Part shown: piece after piece, positions 1-8,214 of the stretch
Position numbering within the stretch: position 1 is the first letter of the stretch
Layout of the letters: each line of letters starts with the position of its first letter
NCBI GenBank assembly: GCA_965656085.1
Contig: CBFHJA010000007.1
Span: 1 to 64,000, forward strand
Direction of reading: 5' to 3'
Origin: Aliishimia sp965656085
GTDB taxonomy: Bacteria > Pseudomonadota > Alphaproteobacteria > Rhodobacterales > Rhodobacteraceae
DNA length: 64,000 bases
Notes under the pieces: generated by a model
What the model was told of the DNA's origin: nothing
The model's database searches: none
Seen by the model: the letters and a program-made list of their open reading frames with translations, nothing else
Position numbers and translations under genes: made by a program

Positions 1-32
1 ACAAACGCGACAACGCGCTCCCGAAGCGCCAT
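1..32 (-). CDS. Possible 5' end of a leftward gene cut by the window edge
   Basis: Read on the minus strand, an ATG at 30-32 opens a frame (MALRERVVAFV) that stays open to base 1. A purine-rich stretch lies about ten bases upstream. Only about ten codons are visible, so the product cannot be recognised, and this could be a chance frame. It would run in the same direction as the cobalamin-binding protein gene at 186-989. Confidence 0.25.
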   Translation of the reverse strand, partial: MALRERVVAF

Positions 33-185
33 GGGATGTGGCTTCCCCATCTCAAACCCCCATATCTGCCATGCGGACAAGGAATCACAGATCAAGCTTC
101 GTGGGAAGCCTGAATCGGAAAGGGCGCAACACGCTCTAACCTTCGCGGATTGTTTGCGGAAAGTGTTTTCGGAGAGCGATGCCGC

Positions 186-989
186 TCAGGCGCGAAGCTG
201 GATCAGGCGCTCAAGGTCACGGCACGCGGACGGCGCGTCATCGAAGATCAGATCGATGTCTACGAGGTTCTGCAGACGATTGGCATCGACATTGGCTGCG
301 GGTGCGACACCGATGATCGCATAAGGCATCGTTATGCGCATCGCGACCACTAGACGTATCAGTGCATCGAGCCGCTTTTCCGTGCTGAGCGAAATGCCAA
401 TGATATGAGGTTGCGTGTCCTCGACATGGTCCAAGAGCGTGTCGTGATCGGTGCTTGTGCGCAGGTCGATCTCCCAGCCCGCCTCGCGGAACAAATCCGC
501 AGCGACCGTGATGCCAATCCCGTGCTCCTCGCCGGGCACCGTCGCGAAGAGTGCGCAGCGACGGCCATCGAAAGCAGGGCGCAGGCTGGTCGTTTCGGCG
601 CGTAATGCGCGCATCAGAGCATAAAGATGCCCGGTGCCGAAGGTCACCTCAACAAAGGAAAACCTGTTCTCGTCCCAGCCTTTGCCCAAAGCGCGAGCCG
701 CAGCGATGATGTATCCAAGATAAACACCCTGCCGCGTCACGCCCTCGTTGCGCCGATCCTCGATGAAGCGCAAGGCAGCTTCCGGGTCTGATTCTACCAG
801 AGCGTCGCAGAAGGCGGAGATGCTGTCGTCGCTGATCTCGGGCGTATCGAACGACTGATCGCGCGAGCGCGCCGAGGCCAACCTTAGCATGATATCGCCG
901 GCGAGCACTTCGACCATATCGGGGCCGAACGCGTCACGCTTGGTGGCGAAAAGCGACGCTGTGCGTGAGAAGATGTCTGCGTCGAACAA
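186..989 (-). CDS. Cobalamin-binding domain protein, AerR/PpaA-like putative regulator
   Basis: The 267-residue protein has an N-terminal helical region (to about residue 130, with a conserved-looking W105) and a C-terminal B12-binding Rossmann-like domain (about 145-260). The loop E154-x-H156-x-x-G159 matches the DxHxxG cobalamin motif with Glu for Asp. This layout is known from AerR/PpaA-type light and redox antirepressors of purple bacteria, which work with PpsR/CrtJ-type repressors. Whether this one regulates photosynthesis genes is inference: no photosynthesis gene is visible here. The start is a TTG with a GGAG about eleven bases upstream. An in-frame stop lies just before, and a later ATG (M25) is the alternative. 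It is transcribed alone in this window. Confidence 0.75.
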   Translation of the reverse strand: MFDADIFSRTASLFATKRDAFGPDMVEVLAGDIMLRLASARSRDQSFDTPEISDDSISAFCDALVESDPEAALRFIEDRRNEGVTRQGVYLGYIIAAARALGKGWDENRFSFVEVTFGTGHLYALMRALRAETTSLRPAFDGRRCALFATVPGEEHGIGITVAADLFREAGWEIDLRTSTDHDTLLDHVEDTQPHIIGISLSTEKRLDALIRLVVAMRITMPYAIIGVAPAANVDANRLQNLVDIDLIFDDAPSACRDLERLIQLRA

Positions 990-1319
990 GGTACAGCTAG
1001 CTCCGCGACACGAGTTTCATTCCACACGGTACACACCTGCATACGATTCGTGCAACCAGATTACTGGCGTGTCATAATGTCCCTCCTGCGTGTTGCCGGT
1101 GCAGGCCTTCGACCTTGCGTAACCACAGTGGACACCTGTTGCAAACCCGCATGCACAAAACCAGCGCAAAGGCCCGCGCCTCGAAAAACAGGACCGCAAA
1201 GGTCTTAAGTGGTCCGTCGGGGTCTGTGCGCCGTGTACGTGGCCTGAGGAACAGGTACGTAGCGCAGGGCGGACGTCCGGGTGCTGAGCAGCCGCCCGCA
1301 CGGACTTCATCACCTTTTC
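990..1319. other. 330-bp intergenic region
   Basis: This stretch lies between the start of the cobalamin-binding protein gene and the end of the SucD-like gene. It must hold the promoter of the former and the end of the SucCD transcript. An imperfect inverted repeat around 1232-1261 (TACGT-GGCCTG against CAGG-TACGTA) could be a weak terminator. I found no convincing gene and no TGT-N12-ACA PpsR-type site. Confidence 0.5.
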
Positions 1320-2243
1320 CTACCCAGTCTGCCGGCCCGGCGGCGGGTCAGCGCCCAGCCGACGGTCAAGCGCGGCGCCGATTTCATCGAGACTGTGCGC
1401 GATTTCGGCACCCGACTCCCGTAACAGGCGGATCTTGGCACTGGCACTATCGGCGTCATCGCCGATCATCGCCGCGACATGGCCGAAGCTCACACCGCGC
1501 GGATGGTTTTCTTGAAACCGTCCCGCGACAATGGCAATGAGCGGTTTGCGCAGGTGGCCCGCGCGGAGGGCCGCTGCGACCTCGGCCTCGTTCCCGGTGC
1601 CTGGCTCGCCATAAATGACCATCGCGTCGGTCTCGTCATCCGCCTCGAACAGGTCGAGATATTCATACATGGACCGCCCGGTCGTCCGGTCTCCGCCCAT
1701 CGACACGGCGGTCGAGACACCGCGACCTGCCGCCTTGATCGCCAGCGCGATCTCCGCTGACATGCCGCCCGAACGCGACACCACGCCGATCCTGCCCGCC
1801 GGATAAAGGATTTCGGGCTTGTCTCCGCCGATCCCGCCGAGCTTGCATTTGCCAGGGGAAATCACGCCATTCGTATTGAAGCCGATGAGCCAGGCGCCGG
1901 CCTTGCGCGCCGCCGCAACCGCGCAGATTGCGTCGTGTTTGGGCACGTTCTCGGTGGTTGCGAGGATCACGCTGATCCCCGCCTCTGCCGCTTCGGTCAC
2001 GGCGTCGCGAATACCTGCGACGGGCACATAGAGCACAGCGGCATTGGCGCCGGTTCGGGCAACGGCTGACGCCACCGTGTCGAAGACGGGGATGTCCTCG
2101 ACCTGTTCGCCGCCGCGGCCCGGGGTGACGCCGGCCACGATCTTGACGCCGTAGTCCAGCGCAAGGCGCGTATCGTAGCGGCCCTGATTACCGGTGATGC
2201 CCTGCACCAGAACGCGGGTCTGTTCGTCGATCAGAATGCTCAT
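1320..2243 (-). CDS. sucD: Succinate-CoA ligase alpha-like subunit (SucD/MtkB family)
   Basis: The 307-residue protein has the family's usual length. The N-terminal CoA-binding Rossmann motif GITGNQG lies at 15-21. The ligase loop SRSGG is at 156-160. The phosphorylated histidine is H255 in GHVAAM. Such subunits form an acyl-CoA from a (di)carboxylate, CoA and NTP through a phosphohistidine. The gene overlaps the beta subunit by four bases (2240-2243), so the two are surely co-translated. It sits beside an acyl-CoA carboxylase locus rather than a TCA operon, so this may be a specialised ligase (succinate, malate or another diacid) and not the housekeeping enzyme. The substrate cannot be read from the sequence. 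Confidence 0.85.
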   Translation of the reverse strand: MSILIDEQTRVLVQGITGNQGRYDTRLALDYGVKIVAGVTPGRGGEQVEDIPVFDTVASAVARTGANAAVLYVPVAGIRDAVTEAAEAGISVILATTENVPKHDAICAVAAARKAGAWLIGFNTNGVISPGKCKLGGIGGDKPEILYPAGRIGVVSRSGGMSAEIALAIKAAGRGVSTAVSMGGDRTTGRSMYEYLDLFEADDETDAMVIYGEPGTGNEAEVAAALRAGHLRKPLIAIVAGRFQENHPRGVSFGHVAAMIGDDADSASAKIRLLRESGAEIAHSLDEIGAALDRRLGADPPPGRQTG

Positions 2244-3442
2244 GCCGTAGCCCCTTCGCCCTCTTCGGTAGCAACCCGGCGGTTCGCTTCGACGATTGCG
2301 CGGGCGCCCTCGGCCAGCGAGGTGCCGGGCGGCAGGTAAGTGACGCCCCCCAGTTCGGCAACAAGCTCCCGTGCCTCGGTCTCGCGAGGCCCGAAGAGCC
2401 GGAGGATGATCGGGAACGCGGCGGTGTCGACCCTGTTGCGTCTGACGGCATTGACCAACGCCTGGGCGACCTTGTCCACCGGCGCCATTTGCAGGTGATT
2501 ATAGCCCACGAGAAGGCAACGCGCGCGCGGATTGGCGAAGATCGCATCCAGTACCGCTTCGATCTTGACCGTGCCGGGAGACGGGCTGATGTCGGAATGG
2601 TTGGCCGGGCGCCCACCCAGATCAACGATCATGTCATGTTGAAGCAGCCCGGCGCCGCCCCCGGCGACCAGCAGGCCGATATCTCCGTCCAGCTCCACAT
2701 AGCGCGAATCGCCGCCCGGATTGGCGCGGTTGATCTCGTTCACCTTGCGTTCGCGCGGATTGCCCGACGCACGGGCGGGCAGACGGGCCAGTTCGGGCTG
2801 GCGATCGAGCGCGCAATCGTCGATTTCAAGCATGGTTCCCACCATTGACAGGTGGCCTTGGGCATCTAGCGCCAGCGGGTTGATCTCCATCATCTCCGCA
2901 TCAAGCGCGACGAAAGCCCGCCAAAGCCGGGCGGTGAGACGACCAACATCGGCCAGCGACCGTCCTGTTAGGCCGGCACGCGACCACAGCTCAATCGCCT
3001 CCCATGGGCGCAGCCCCTGCAGCGGATCGACCGGAAAGGTGACGATCTTCTCCGGCGTCGCGGCATGGACGGTCTCGATTTCCACGCCGCCCGCTGTCGA
3101 TATGGTCAGCATCGGCGAGCGATCCGCAAAGCTGAAGGCGAGATATAGCTCTTGCGTGATCTCTGCGCCCTGCTCGACGTAGACACGCGCGACGGTGCCC
3201 AGTTCGGTTTTCCGGCCCAGCATCTCGGTTGCAACCGCCTGCGCTTCGGAGGCGCCTACCAGACGCACCAGCCCGCTCTTGCCGCGCCGCCCTGTCGGCA
3301 GCAGGGCCTTCAATGCGACCGTACCGCCGAAGCTGCTCGCCAACTCTCCCACCTCGGCAGCCGTGTCCGCTGCCGCGCCCTCGGGCACCGGGAGCCCGAA
3401 GCGCAGCATGAGGCTTTTTGCAATATCTTCAGTGAGTTTCAT
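2240..3442 (-). CDS. sucC: Succinate-CoA ligase beta-like subunit (ATP-grasp, SucC/MtkA family)
   Basis: The 400-residue protein has an N-terminal ATP-grasp domain (about 1-230) that includes EINPLALD near 200, and a C-terminal CoA-ligase domain with GGGAGLLQHD and GYNHLQ. It is the nucleotide-binding partner of the SucD-like protein, whose start codon overlaps its end. A GGGGAG ribosome-binding site precedes the ATG at 3442. Its N-terminus lacks the usual MNIHEYQAK of housekeeping SucC, which fits a divergent paralogue. The divergent interval to the first carboxyltransferase gene holds a TTGACA-type motif (3532-3544). Confidence 0.83.
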   Translation of the reverse strand: MKLTEDIAKSLMLRFGLPVPEGAAADTAAEVGELASSFGGTVALKALLPTGRRGKSGLVRLVGASEAQAVATEMLGRKTELGTVARVYVEQGAEITQELYLAFSFADRSPMLTISTAGGVEIETVHAATPEKIVTFPVDPLQGLRPWEAIELWSRAGLTGRSLADVGRLTARLWRAFVALDAEMMEINPLALDAQGHLSMVGTMLEIDDCALDRQPELARLPARASGNPRERKVNEINRANPGGDSRYVELDGDIGLLVAGGGAGLLQHDMIVDLGGRPANHSDISPSPGTVKIEAVLDAIFANPRARCLLVGYNHLQMAPVDKVAQALVNAVRRNRVDTAAFPIILRLFGPRETEARELVAELGGVTYLPPGTSLAEGARAIVEANRRVATEEGEGATA

Positions 3443-3531
3443 GCAATCTCCCCGCGATTATTTGGCGCGTCCATCCCGCGCTCGGGGTTCAGGATGGACA
3501 TTCGTGGCGACGACACTAAAGAATGTTAACA

Positions 3532-3544
3532 AACACAATGTCAA
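3532..3544 (-). promoter_or_regulatory. TTGACATTGTGTT motif, candidate promoter/operator
   Basis: On the minus strand this reads TTGACATTGTGTT. It lies between the divergent SucC-like and carboxyltransferase genes. The same TTGACATTGT core occurs at 8156-8168 and 16829-16841, also in divergent promoters. TTGACA alone could be a sigma-70 -35 hexamer; the shared extension suggests an operator. A second TTAACA element lies at about 3524-3529. Confidence 0.4.
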
Positions 3545-3573
3545 ACTAAAAGCACGCGCTAAGGAGAATGCAG

Positions 3574-5133
3574 ATGTCATGGCAGCCCGAAGTGGATGAA
3601 ATCGCTCAGCGACATGCGTGGGCGGAGCAGATGGGCGGTACAGAAGGCGTTGCCCGGCAGGCCGCCCGAAACCGGCAGACCATCCGCGCGCGAATCGACG
3701 CGCTTGTCGATCCGGGCAGTTTTCGCGAGGTCGGCAAGCTCGCCGGAGCGGGAACCTATGTGGACGGCAAGCCCGTCGCCGTCACGCCGGGATCCTATGT
3801 CATGGGGCTGGCGAAGATCGACGGACGCGATGTGGCGCTTGGCGGGGAAGACTTCACCGTGCGCGGCGGCACGGGATCGACGGCACGCCGGAAAGGCGGG
3901 CAGGGCGGCTATGTCGAGGACCTCGCGCATGAGTACCGAATCCCACTGATCAACCTGATCGACGGGGCAGGCGGCTCGGTCACCTCGCTGAAAAAACGCG
4001 GCTACGCGCCGATGCCGGGGACCGATGATTTCGGGCGCTCGGTGGAGCTTCTGGGCGAGGTGCCGGTGATCACTTCGGTGATGGGCACCGCGGCCGGCGG
4101 TCCGGCGGCGCGCGCAATGCTCGCACACTTTTCCATGATGGTGCAGGGCACATCGCAGGTCTTTGCCGCCGGTCCCGCCGTGGTCGAGCGCGCGCTCGGG
4201 GAAGTTCTGAGCGCCGAAGAGTTGGGCGGGGCTTCTGTCGCGGTCGATGTGGCCGGGGCGATCGACAATTCCTACACGTCCGAGGCGGAGAGCTTTGCGG
4301 CCATTCGCCGGTTCCTGAGCTACATGCCGCAGAACGTGTGGTCCGCGCCGCCCGTGGTGGAGAGCGGCGATCCGGTGGACCGGCGCGACGAACGGCTGCT
4401 GTCCATGGTGCCCCGGAACCGCCGCCAGCCCTACAATATGCGCAAGCTGATGGCGATCATCGCCGATGAGGGCTCGACCTTCGAGATCCAGCCAAGCTTC
4501 GGCAAGTCCGTCATCACGCAATTCGCGCGGTTCGGGGGCCATGTCGCGGGCATGATCGCCAGCAATCCGATGCACTACGGTGGGGCGCTCGACGCGGCGG
4601 GTGCGCAAAAGATGACCCATTTCATCGACCTGTGCAATCTGTTCGGCATCCCGATTGTCTATCTCGCCGATGTGCCGGGGTTCATGATCGGCTCCGCCGC
4701 AGAGCGCTCGGGCGTGTTGCGGGCCGGGGTGCGCGCGGTACATGCCGGGCTTCAGGCCAATGTGCCCTGCATGACCGTGATCATTCGCAAATGCTATGGC
4801 ATGGCGGGCATGGCGATGGTTAACCAGAAGGGGCTGAACCTCAAACTCGCATGGCCCTCGGGCGAATGGGGCTCGCTGCCGGTCGAGGGCGGGGTGGCCG
4901 TGGCCTTCCGGCGCGAGATTGCATCCGCCCCCGACCCGGCCGCGCGCGAAGCCGAGCTTGAAGCGGAATTCCGCGCCTATGCCAATCCGTTCCGCACCGC
5001 CGAAGCCTTTGCCGTTGAGGACATTATCGACCCGCGTGACACGCGGTTTCACCTGTGCCGTCACATTGAGGCGGTACAGGAGAGGCTGCGCACAGATCGC
5101 GGGCCGCGTGCGCAGGTCGGGGTCCGGCCTTGA
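3574..5133 (+). CDS. Acyl-CoA carboxylase carboxyltransferase, paralogue 1
   Basis: The 519-residue protein belongs to the PccB/AccD5-type carboxyltransferase family, which moves CO2 from carboxybiotin to an acyl-CoA. It has two crotonase-like halves. The N-half oxyanion region reads IDGAGGSV and GTAAGGPAAR; the C-half has DVPGFMIG and the RKCYGMAGMAM segment. A GGAG lies seven bases before the ATG at 3574 but only one base before an ATG at 3568, so I use 3574. This also gives the MSWQ start shared with paralogue 2. The gene converges on the biotin carboxylase gene. It is one of three carboxyltransferases served by a single visible biotin carboxylase and carrier. The acyl substrate is unknown. 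Confidence 0.88.
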   Translation: MSWQPEVDEIAQRHAWAEQMGGTEGVARQAARNRQTIRARIDALVDPGSFREVGKLAGAGTYVDGKPVAVTPGSYVMGLAKIDGRDVALGGEDFTVRGGTGSTARRKGGQGGYVEDLAHEYRIPLINLIDGAGGSVTSLKKRGYAPMPGTDDFGRSVELLGEVPVITSVMGTAAGGPAARAMLAHFSMMVQGTSQVFAAGPAVVERALGEVLSAEELGGASVAVDVAGAIDNSYTSEAESFAAIRRFLSYMPQNVWSAPPVVESGDPVDRRDERLLSMVPRNRRQPYNMRKLMAIIADEGSTFEIQPSFGKSVITQFARFGGHVAGMIASNPMHYGGALDAAGAQKMTHFIDLCNLFGIPIVYLADVPGFMIGSAAERSGVLRAGVRAVHAGLQANVPCMTVIIRKCYGMAGMAMVNQKGLNLKLAWPSGEWGSLPVEGGVAVAFRREIASAPDPAAREAELEAEFRAYANPFRTAEAFAVEDIIDPRDTRFHLCRHIEAVQERLRTDRGPRAQVGVRP

Positions 5134-5160
5134 GCTGGACTCTGTGCTAGGGCGCGCCGA

Positions 5161-6519
5161 TCACGGCATCAGGGATTTGCGGCGTTCCTCGACAAAACCC
5201 GTCCAGACCGCACCGGCCCTGAAATCGGGATCGCTCAGAACCGCGATGAGAAAGTCGCGGTTCGTCGCTAGACCCTCGACCCGCGTCGCCTCAAGCGCGG
5301 TGCGCAAGCGGTCCATTGTAGTTGTCCGATTCTCGCCCCACGCGATGAACTTCGCGATCATCGGGTCATAATAGGGCGTTATCGCATCTCCGGCCCTGAC
5401 ACCGGCGTCGATCCGCAGGCCGGGCAGTTCGGCGGGCAGGTCGAACACCTCAAGCGTGCCCGGCGAGGGAAGGAAATTCTTTGCGGGGTTCTCCGCATAG
5501 AGCCGGCATTCCATCGCCGCGCCGCTCCGGGCGACATCGCTCAGCAGGTCATGCAGATCCTCACCGGCGGCAAAGCGCAATTGCAAGCCCACCAGATCAC
5601 AGCCTGTAACCATTTCCGTGACCGGGTGTTCGACCTGAATCCGGGTGTTCATCTCCAGAAAGAAGAACTCGCCGGTGTCGGCATCGGCAACGAATTCGAC
5701 CGTTCCGGCCCCCGAATAGCGCTGCTGTTCGGCCAGCGCGCGCGCCGCGTCGGCCATCGCCGCCACCGCCTGCGGCGAAAATCCCGGCGTGGGGCTCTCC
5801 TCGACGATCTTCTGGAAACGCCTTTGCAATGAGCAGTCGCGCTCGAACAGATGCACCGCCCGCCCGTCGCCGAAGCCGAAGACCTGGATTTCGATATGCC
5901 GGGCGCGGGGGATGAACCGTTCGAGATAGACCGCGCCATCGCCGAAACTGCGCTCGGCCATGGATTGCGTGGCCTCGACGGTTTTTCGCAAGGTCTCGGG
6001 GCCGTCCACGCGCCGCATGCCGATCCCACCGCCGCCCGCCGCCGCCTTGACCAGCAGCGGGTAGCCCACGGTTTGCGCCAGCGCTTCGAGCCCCTCCGTG
6101 GCCCCCGGCAAGATCCGGTCCGACCCGCGCGCGACAGGCACGCCAGCCTCTTCGGCAAGGCGCCGGGCGCGTTGCTTATCGCCCATCGCCTCGATTGTGC
6201 CCGGGCGCGGACCGATCCAGATCAGCCCAGCCGCCTCAACCGCCCGGGCGAAATCCGCGTTCTCGGCCATGAAGCCATAGCCGGGATGGATCGCATGGGC
6301 GCCGGTTTCCTGCGCGGCGGCCAGTATCGCCTCCTGCCTGAGGTAGCTTTCGGCAGCGGGCGGCGGGCCGATCCGCACCGCCGCATCCGCCATCTCCACA
6401 TGCAGGGCCTCGGCATCTGCGTCGGAATACACCGCGACAGCCTCAAGCCCGAGATCTTGCGCTGCACGCACCACGCGGCAGGCGATTTCGCCTCGATTGG
6501 CGACAAGTATGCGTTTCAT
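5161..6519 (-). CDS. Biotin carboxylase subunit (AccC-like)
   Basis: The 452-residue protein has the biotin carboxylase fold: N-terminal domain with HPGYGF (78-83), ATP-grasp glycine loop (159-168), RDCSLQRR (227-234), and the catalytic EMNTR...HPVTE block at 289-302. It carboxylates biotin with bicarbonate and ATP. It ends at the normal length of stand-alone biotin carboxylase and has no fused biotinyl domain, so it needs a separate carrier. The 73-residue protein at 9802-10023 is the obvious partner. It starts 13 bases after paralogue 2 with a GGAG ribosome-binding site and is surely in its operon. Confidence 0.9.
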   Translation of the reverse strand: MKRILVANRGEIACRVVRAAQDLGLEAVAVYSDADAEALHVEMADAAVRIGPPPAAESYLRQEAILAAAQETGAHAIHPGYGFMAENADFARAVEAAGLIWIGPRPGTIEAMGDKQRARRLAEEAGVPVARGSDRILPGATEGLEALAQTVGYPLLVKAAAGGGGIGMRRVDGPETLRKTVEATQSMAERSFGDGAVYLERFIPRARHIEIQVFGFGDGRAVHLFERDCSLQRRFQKIVEESPTPGFSPQAVAAMADAARALAEQQRYSGAGTVEFVADADTGEFFFLEMNTRIQVEHPVTEMVTGCDLVGLQLRFAAGEDLHDLLSDVARSGAAMECRLYAENPAKNFLPSPGTLEVFDLPAELPGLRIDAGVRAGDAITPYYDPMIAKFIAWGENRTTTMDRLRTALEATRVEGLATNRDFLIAVLSDPDFRAGAVWTGFVEERRKSLMP

Positions 6520-6532
6520 GTCCTACTCCGTC

Positions 6533-8089
6533 TCAAATCCGGATCGTCCGGCTTTTCACGCCCAGTTGCTCGGGCAACAGGCGCCACGCATCATCGAGCC
6601 ATTCGTTCAGCAAAAGCCGGGTGTCGCGGGGGTCGATGATGTCGGGCACCTTGAAGCGCTCAGCGGTGAGGAACGGGGATTCGAGGTGGTCATACATCTG
6701 TTCCAACTCGGCGAGGCGCGCGGCGCTCTGCTCCGGCGGCAGCGCTTCGAGTTCCTTGCGATAGGCCGCCTCGACACCGCCACTGACCGGAATCGAACCC
6801 CAGCGCGCCGACGGCCAGGCATAATGCAGATTGAGCCCCTGAAGCCGTCCATAGGTGGTGCCCGCAAGCCCGTAGAGGCGCCGCACGATGATCGCGCACC
6901 ATGGCACCCGACTTTGTTCGATGGCCGACACGACGCGCACCGAGCCCTTGACGGTGCCTTGCAACTCGGCCTCGGGGCCAACGACGGTGCCCGGCTGGTC
7001 GACAAAGTTCACCACCGGCAGATGAAACGTGTCGCATAGGTCGATAAAGCTCTCCATCTTCTCGGCGGCGCCGCGTGTCAGGCCGCCGCCATAATGCATC
7101 GGATCATTGGTGATCACACCCACGGGCCGCCCGTCCAGCCGGGCAAAACAGGTCACGACAGACCGTCCGAAATGTTTGGTCAGCTCGAAGACCGATCCGG
7201 TGTCCATGACCAGTTCTATCAGGCGCCGGGGCTTGTAGATCCGCCGCCGCTCGCGCGGGATGATCGAGAGCAGTTCTTCCTCGCGCCGGTCGCGCGGGTC
7301 GTCGCATTGGGTAACGGGCGGTGCTTCGAAGACGCTAGAGGGCAGGTAGGAGAGGAATTTGCGGACCATCTCGAAGGCTTCTTCCTCGGTTTCCGCTTCG
7401 TTGCCGATCACGCCACTGCCCCGGACATGGACCTTCGATCCGCCGAGGTCCTCCTTGTCGACCTTGACGCCCATGCCGCGCTCGACCACGGGAGGGCCGC
7501 CCGCGAAGACCTGCGAGGTGCCCTTGACCATCACGGAGTAATGCGCGCAGGCCGCCTTCAGTGCGCCCAGACCCGCGCAGGGTCCAAGCGCGAGACCGAC
7601 GACCGGAATATAGCCCAGCATCGAGGCCATCAGCCATGTCGGATAGCCGGGGATCTTGGTCGAGGCCTGCTGTTCGAGCAGGCGCACGCTGCCGCCGGCG
7701 CTTTCGACGAGGCGAATCAATGGCAGGCGCATCTCTAAGGCGTAGTTCTCCGAATAGATCCATTTCTCGGAGACTGTCGCCTCGGAGGAGCCGCCCCGGA
7801 TGGTCCAGTCATCGCCGTCGATGGAGACTTTGCGCCCGTCGATCTTTATCGTGCCGATCACCGCGTTGGACGGTCTGACGGAAACGAGGTTGTGATCCTT
7901 GTCATAGGTGGCTTTGCCCGCCATGGCGCCGATTTCACGGAAACTCCCGGGATCGCCGATCTGCGCGATGCGTTCGCGGACCGTCATCCGCCCGGCAGAA
8001 TGTTGACGGGCCACCGCTTCAGTACCGCCAAGCTCTTCGGCGAACTTCCTGCGCCGTGCGATTTCGTCGACTTCTTTTTGCCAGCTCAT
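6533..8089 (-). CDS. Acyl-CoA carboxylase carboxyltransferase, paralogue 2
   Basis: The 518-residue PccB-type carboxyltransferase is co-transcribed with the biotin carboxylase. The ATG at 8089 gives MSWQKEVDEIA, aligned to paralogue 1, and has an AGAGGGA ribosome-binding site; an upstream in-frame ATG at 8149 would add 20 arginine-rich residues and is unlikely. The N-half has VESAGGSV and GPCAGLGA. The C-half is unusual: the normally conserved DxPGF segment reads DQPGTVVG, and the usual RKxYGGAY reads RRLYGLAG. These changes suggest an unusual acyl-CoA substrate or a structural role beside another paralogue; both ideas are inference. Confidence 0.87.
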   Translation of the reverse strand: MSWQKEVDEIARRRKFAEELGGTEAVARQHSAGRMTVRERIAQIGDPGSFREIGAMAGKATYDKDHNLVSVRPSNAVIGTIKIDGRKVSIDGDDWTIRGGSSEATVSEKWIYSENYALEMRLPLIRLVESAGGSVRLLEQQASTKIPGYPTWLMASMLGYIPVVGLALGPCAGLGALKAACAHYSVMVKGTSQVFAGGPPVVERGMGVKVDKEDLGGSKVHVRGSGVIGNEAETEEEAFEMVRKFLSYLPSSVFEAPPVTQCDDPRDRREEELLSIIPRERRRIYKPRRLIELVMDTGSVFELTKHFGRSVVTCFARLDGRPVGVITNDPMHYGGGLTRGAAEKMESFIDLCDTFHLPVVNFVDQPGTVVGPEAELQGTVKGSVRVVSAIEQSRVPWCAIIVRRLYGLAGTTYGRLQGLNLHYAWPSARWGSIPVSGGVEAAYRKELEALPPEQSAARLAELEQMYDHLESPFLTAERFKVPDIIDPRDTRLLLNEWLDDAWRLLPEQLGVKSRTIRI

Positions 8090-8155
8090 TCTGGATTCCC
8101 TCTTTGCATCTCCGTCGCCGGGTCTGCCGGCGCAGCGCGAGCCTAGCAAGCATTG

Positions 8156-8168
8156 TTGACATTGTGAA
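8156..8168 (+). promoter_or_regulatory. TTGACATTGTGAA palindromic motif, candidate operator/promoter
   Basis: TTGACA-T-TGTGAA is a near-perfect dyad in the divergent interval between carboxyltransferase paralogues 2 and 3. It matches TTGACATTGTTAA at 16829-16841 in 12 of 13 bases. It may be an operator of the GntR/FCD regulator encoded at 10076, overlapping a -35 hexamer. Confidence 0.45.
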
Positions 8169-8214
8169 TGATTTCATCATCAATCGACACGGGATACCGA
8201 ACGAAGGAGGTCGC

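Noticed and set aside
990..1319. PpsR/CrtJ-type TGT-N12-ACA sites upstream of the AerR/PpaA-like gene
   Set aside because: I checked TGT triplets in this interval and found none with ACA at the required distance.
3577..5064. 495-codon open frame on the minus strand, opposite carboxyltransferase paralogue 1
   Set aside because: It is an antisense shadow of a GC-rich gene with histidine- and arginine-rich composition, no domain pattern and no ribosome-binding site.
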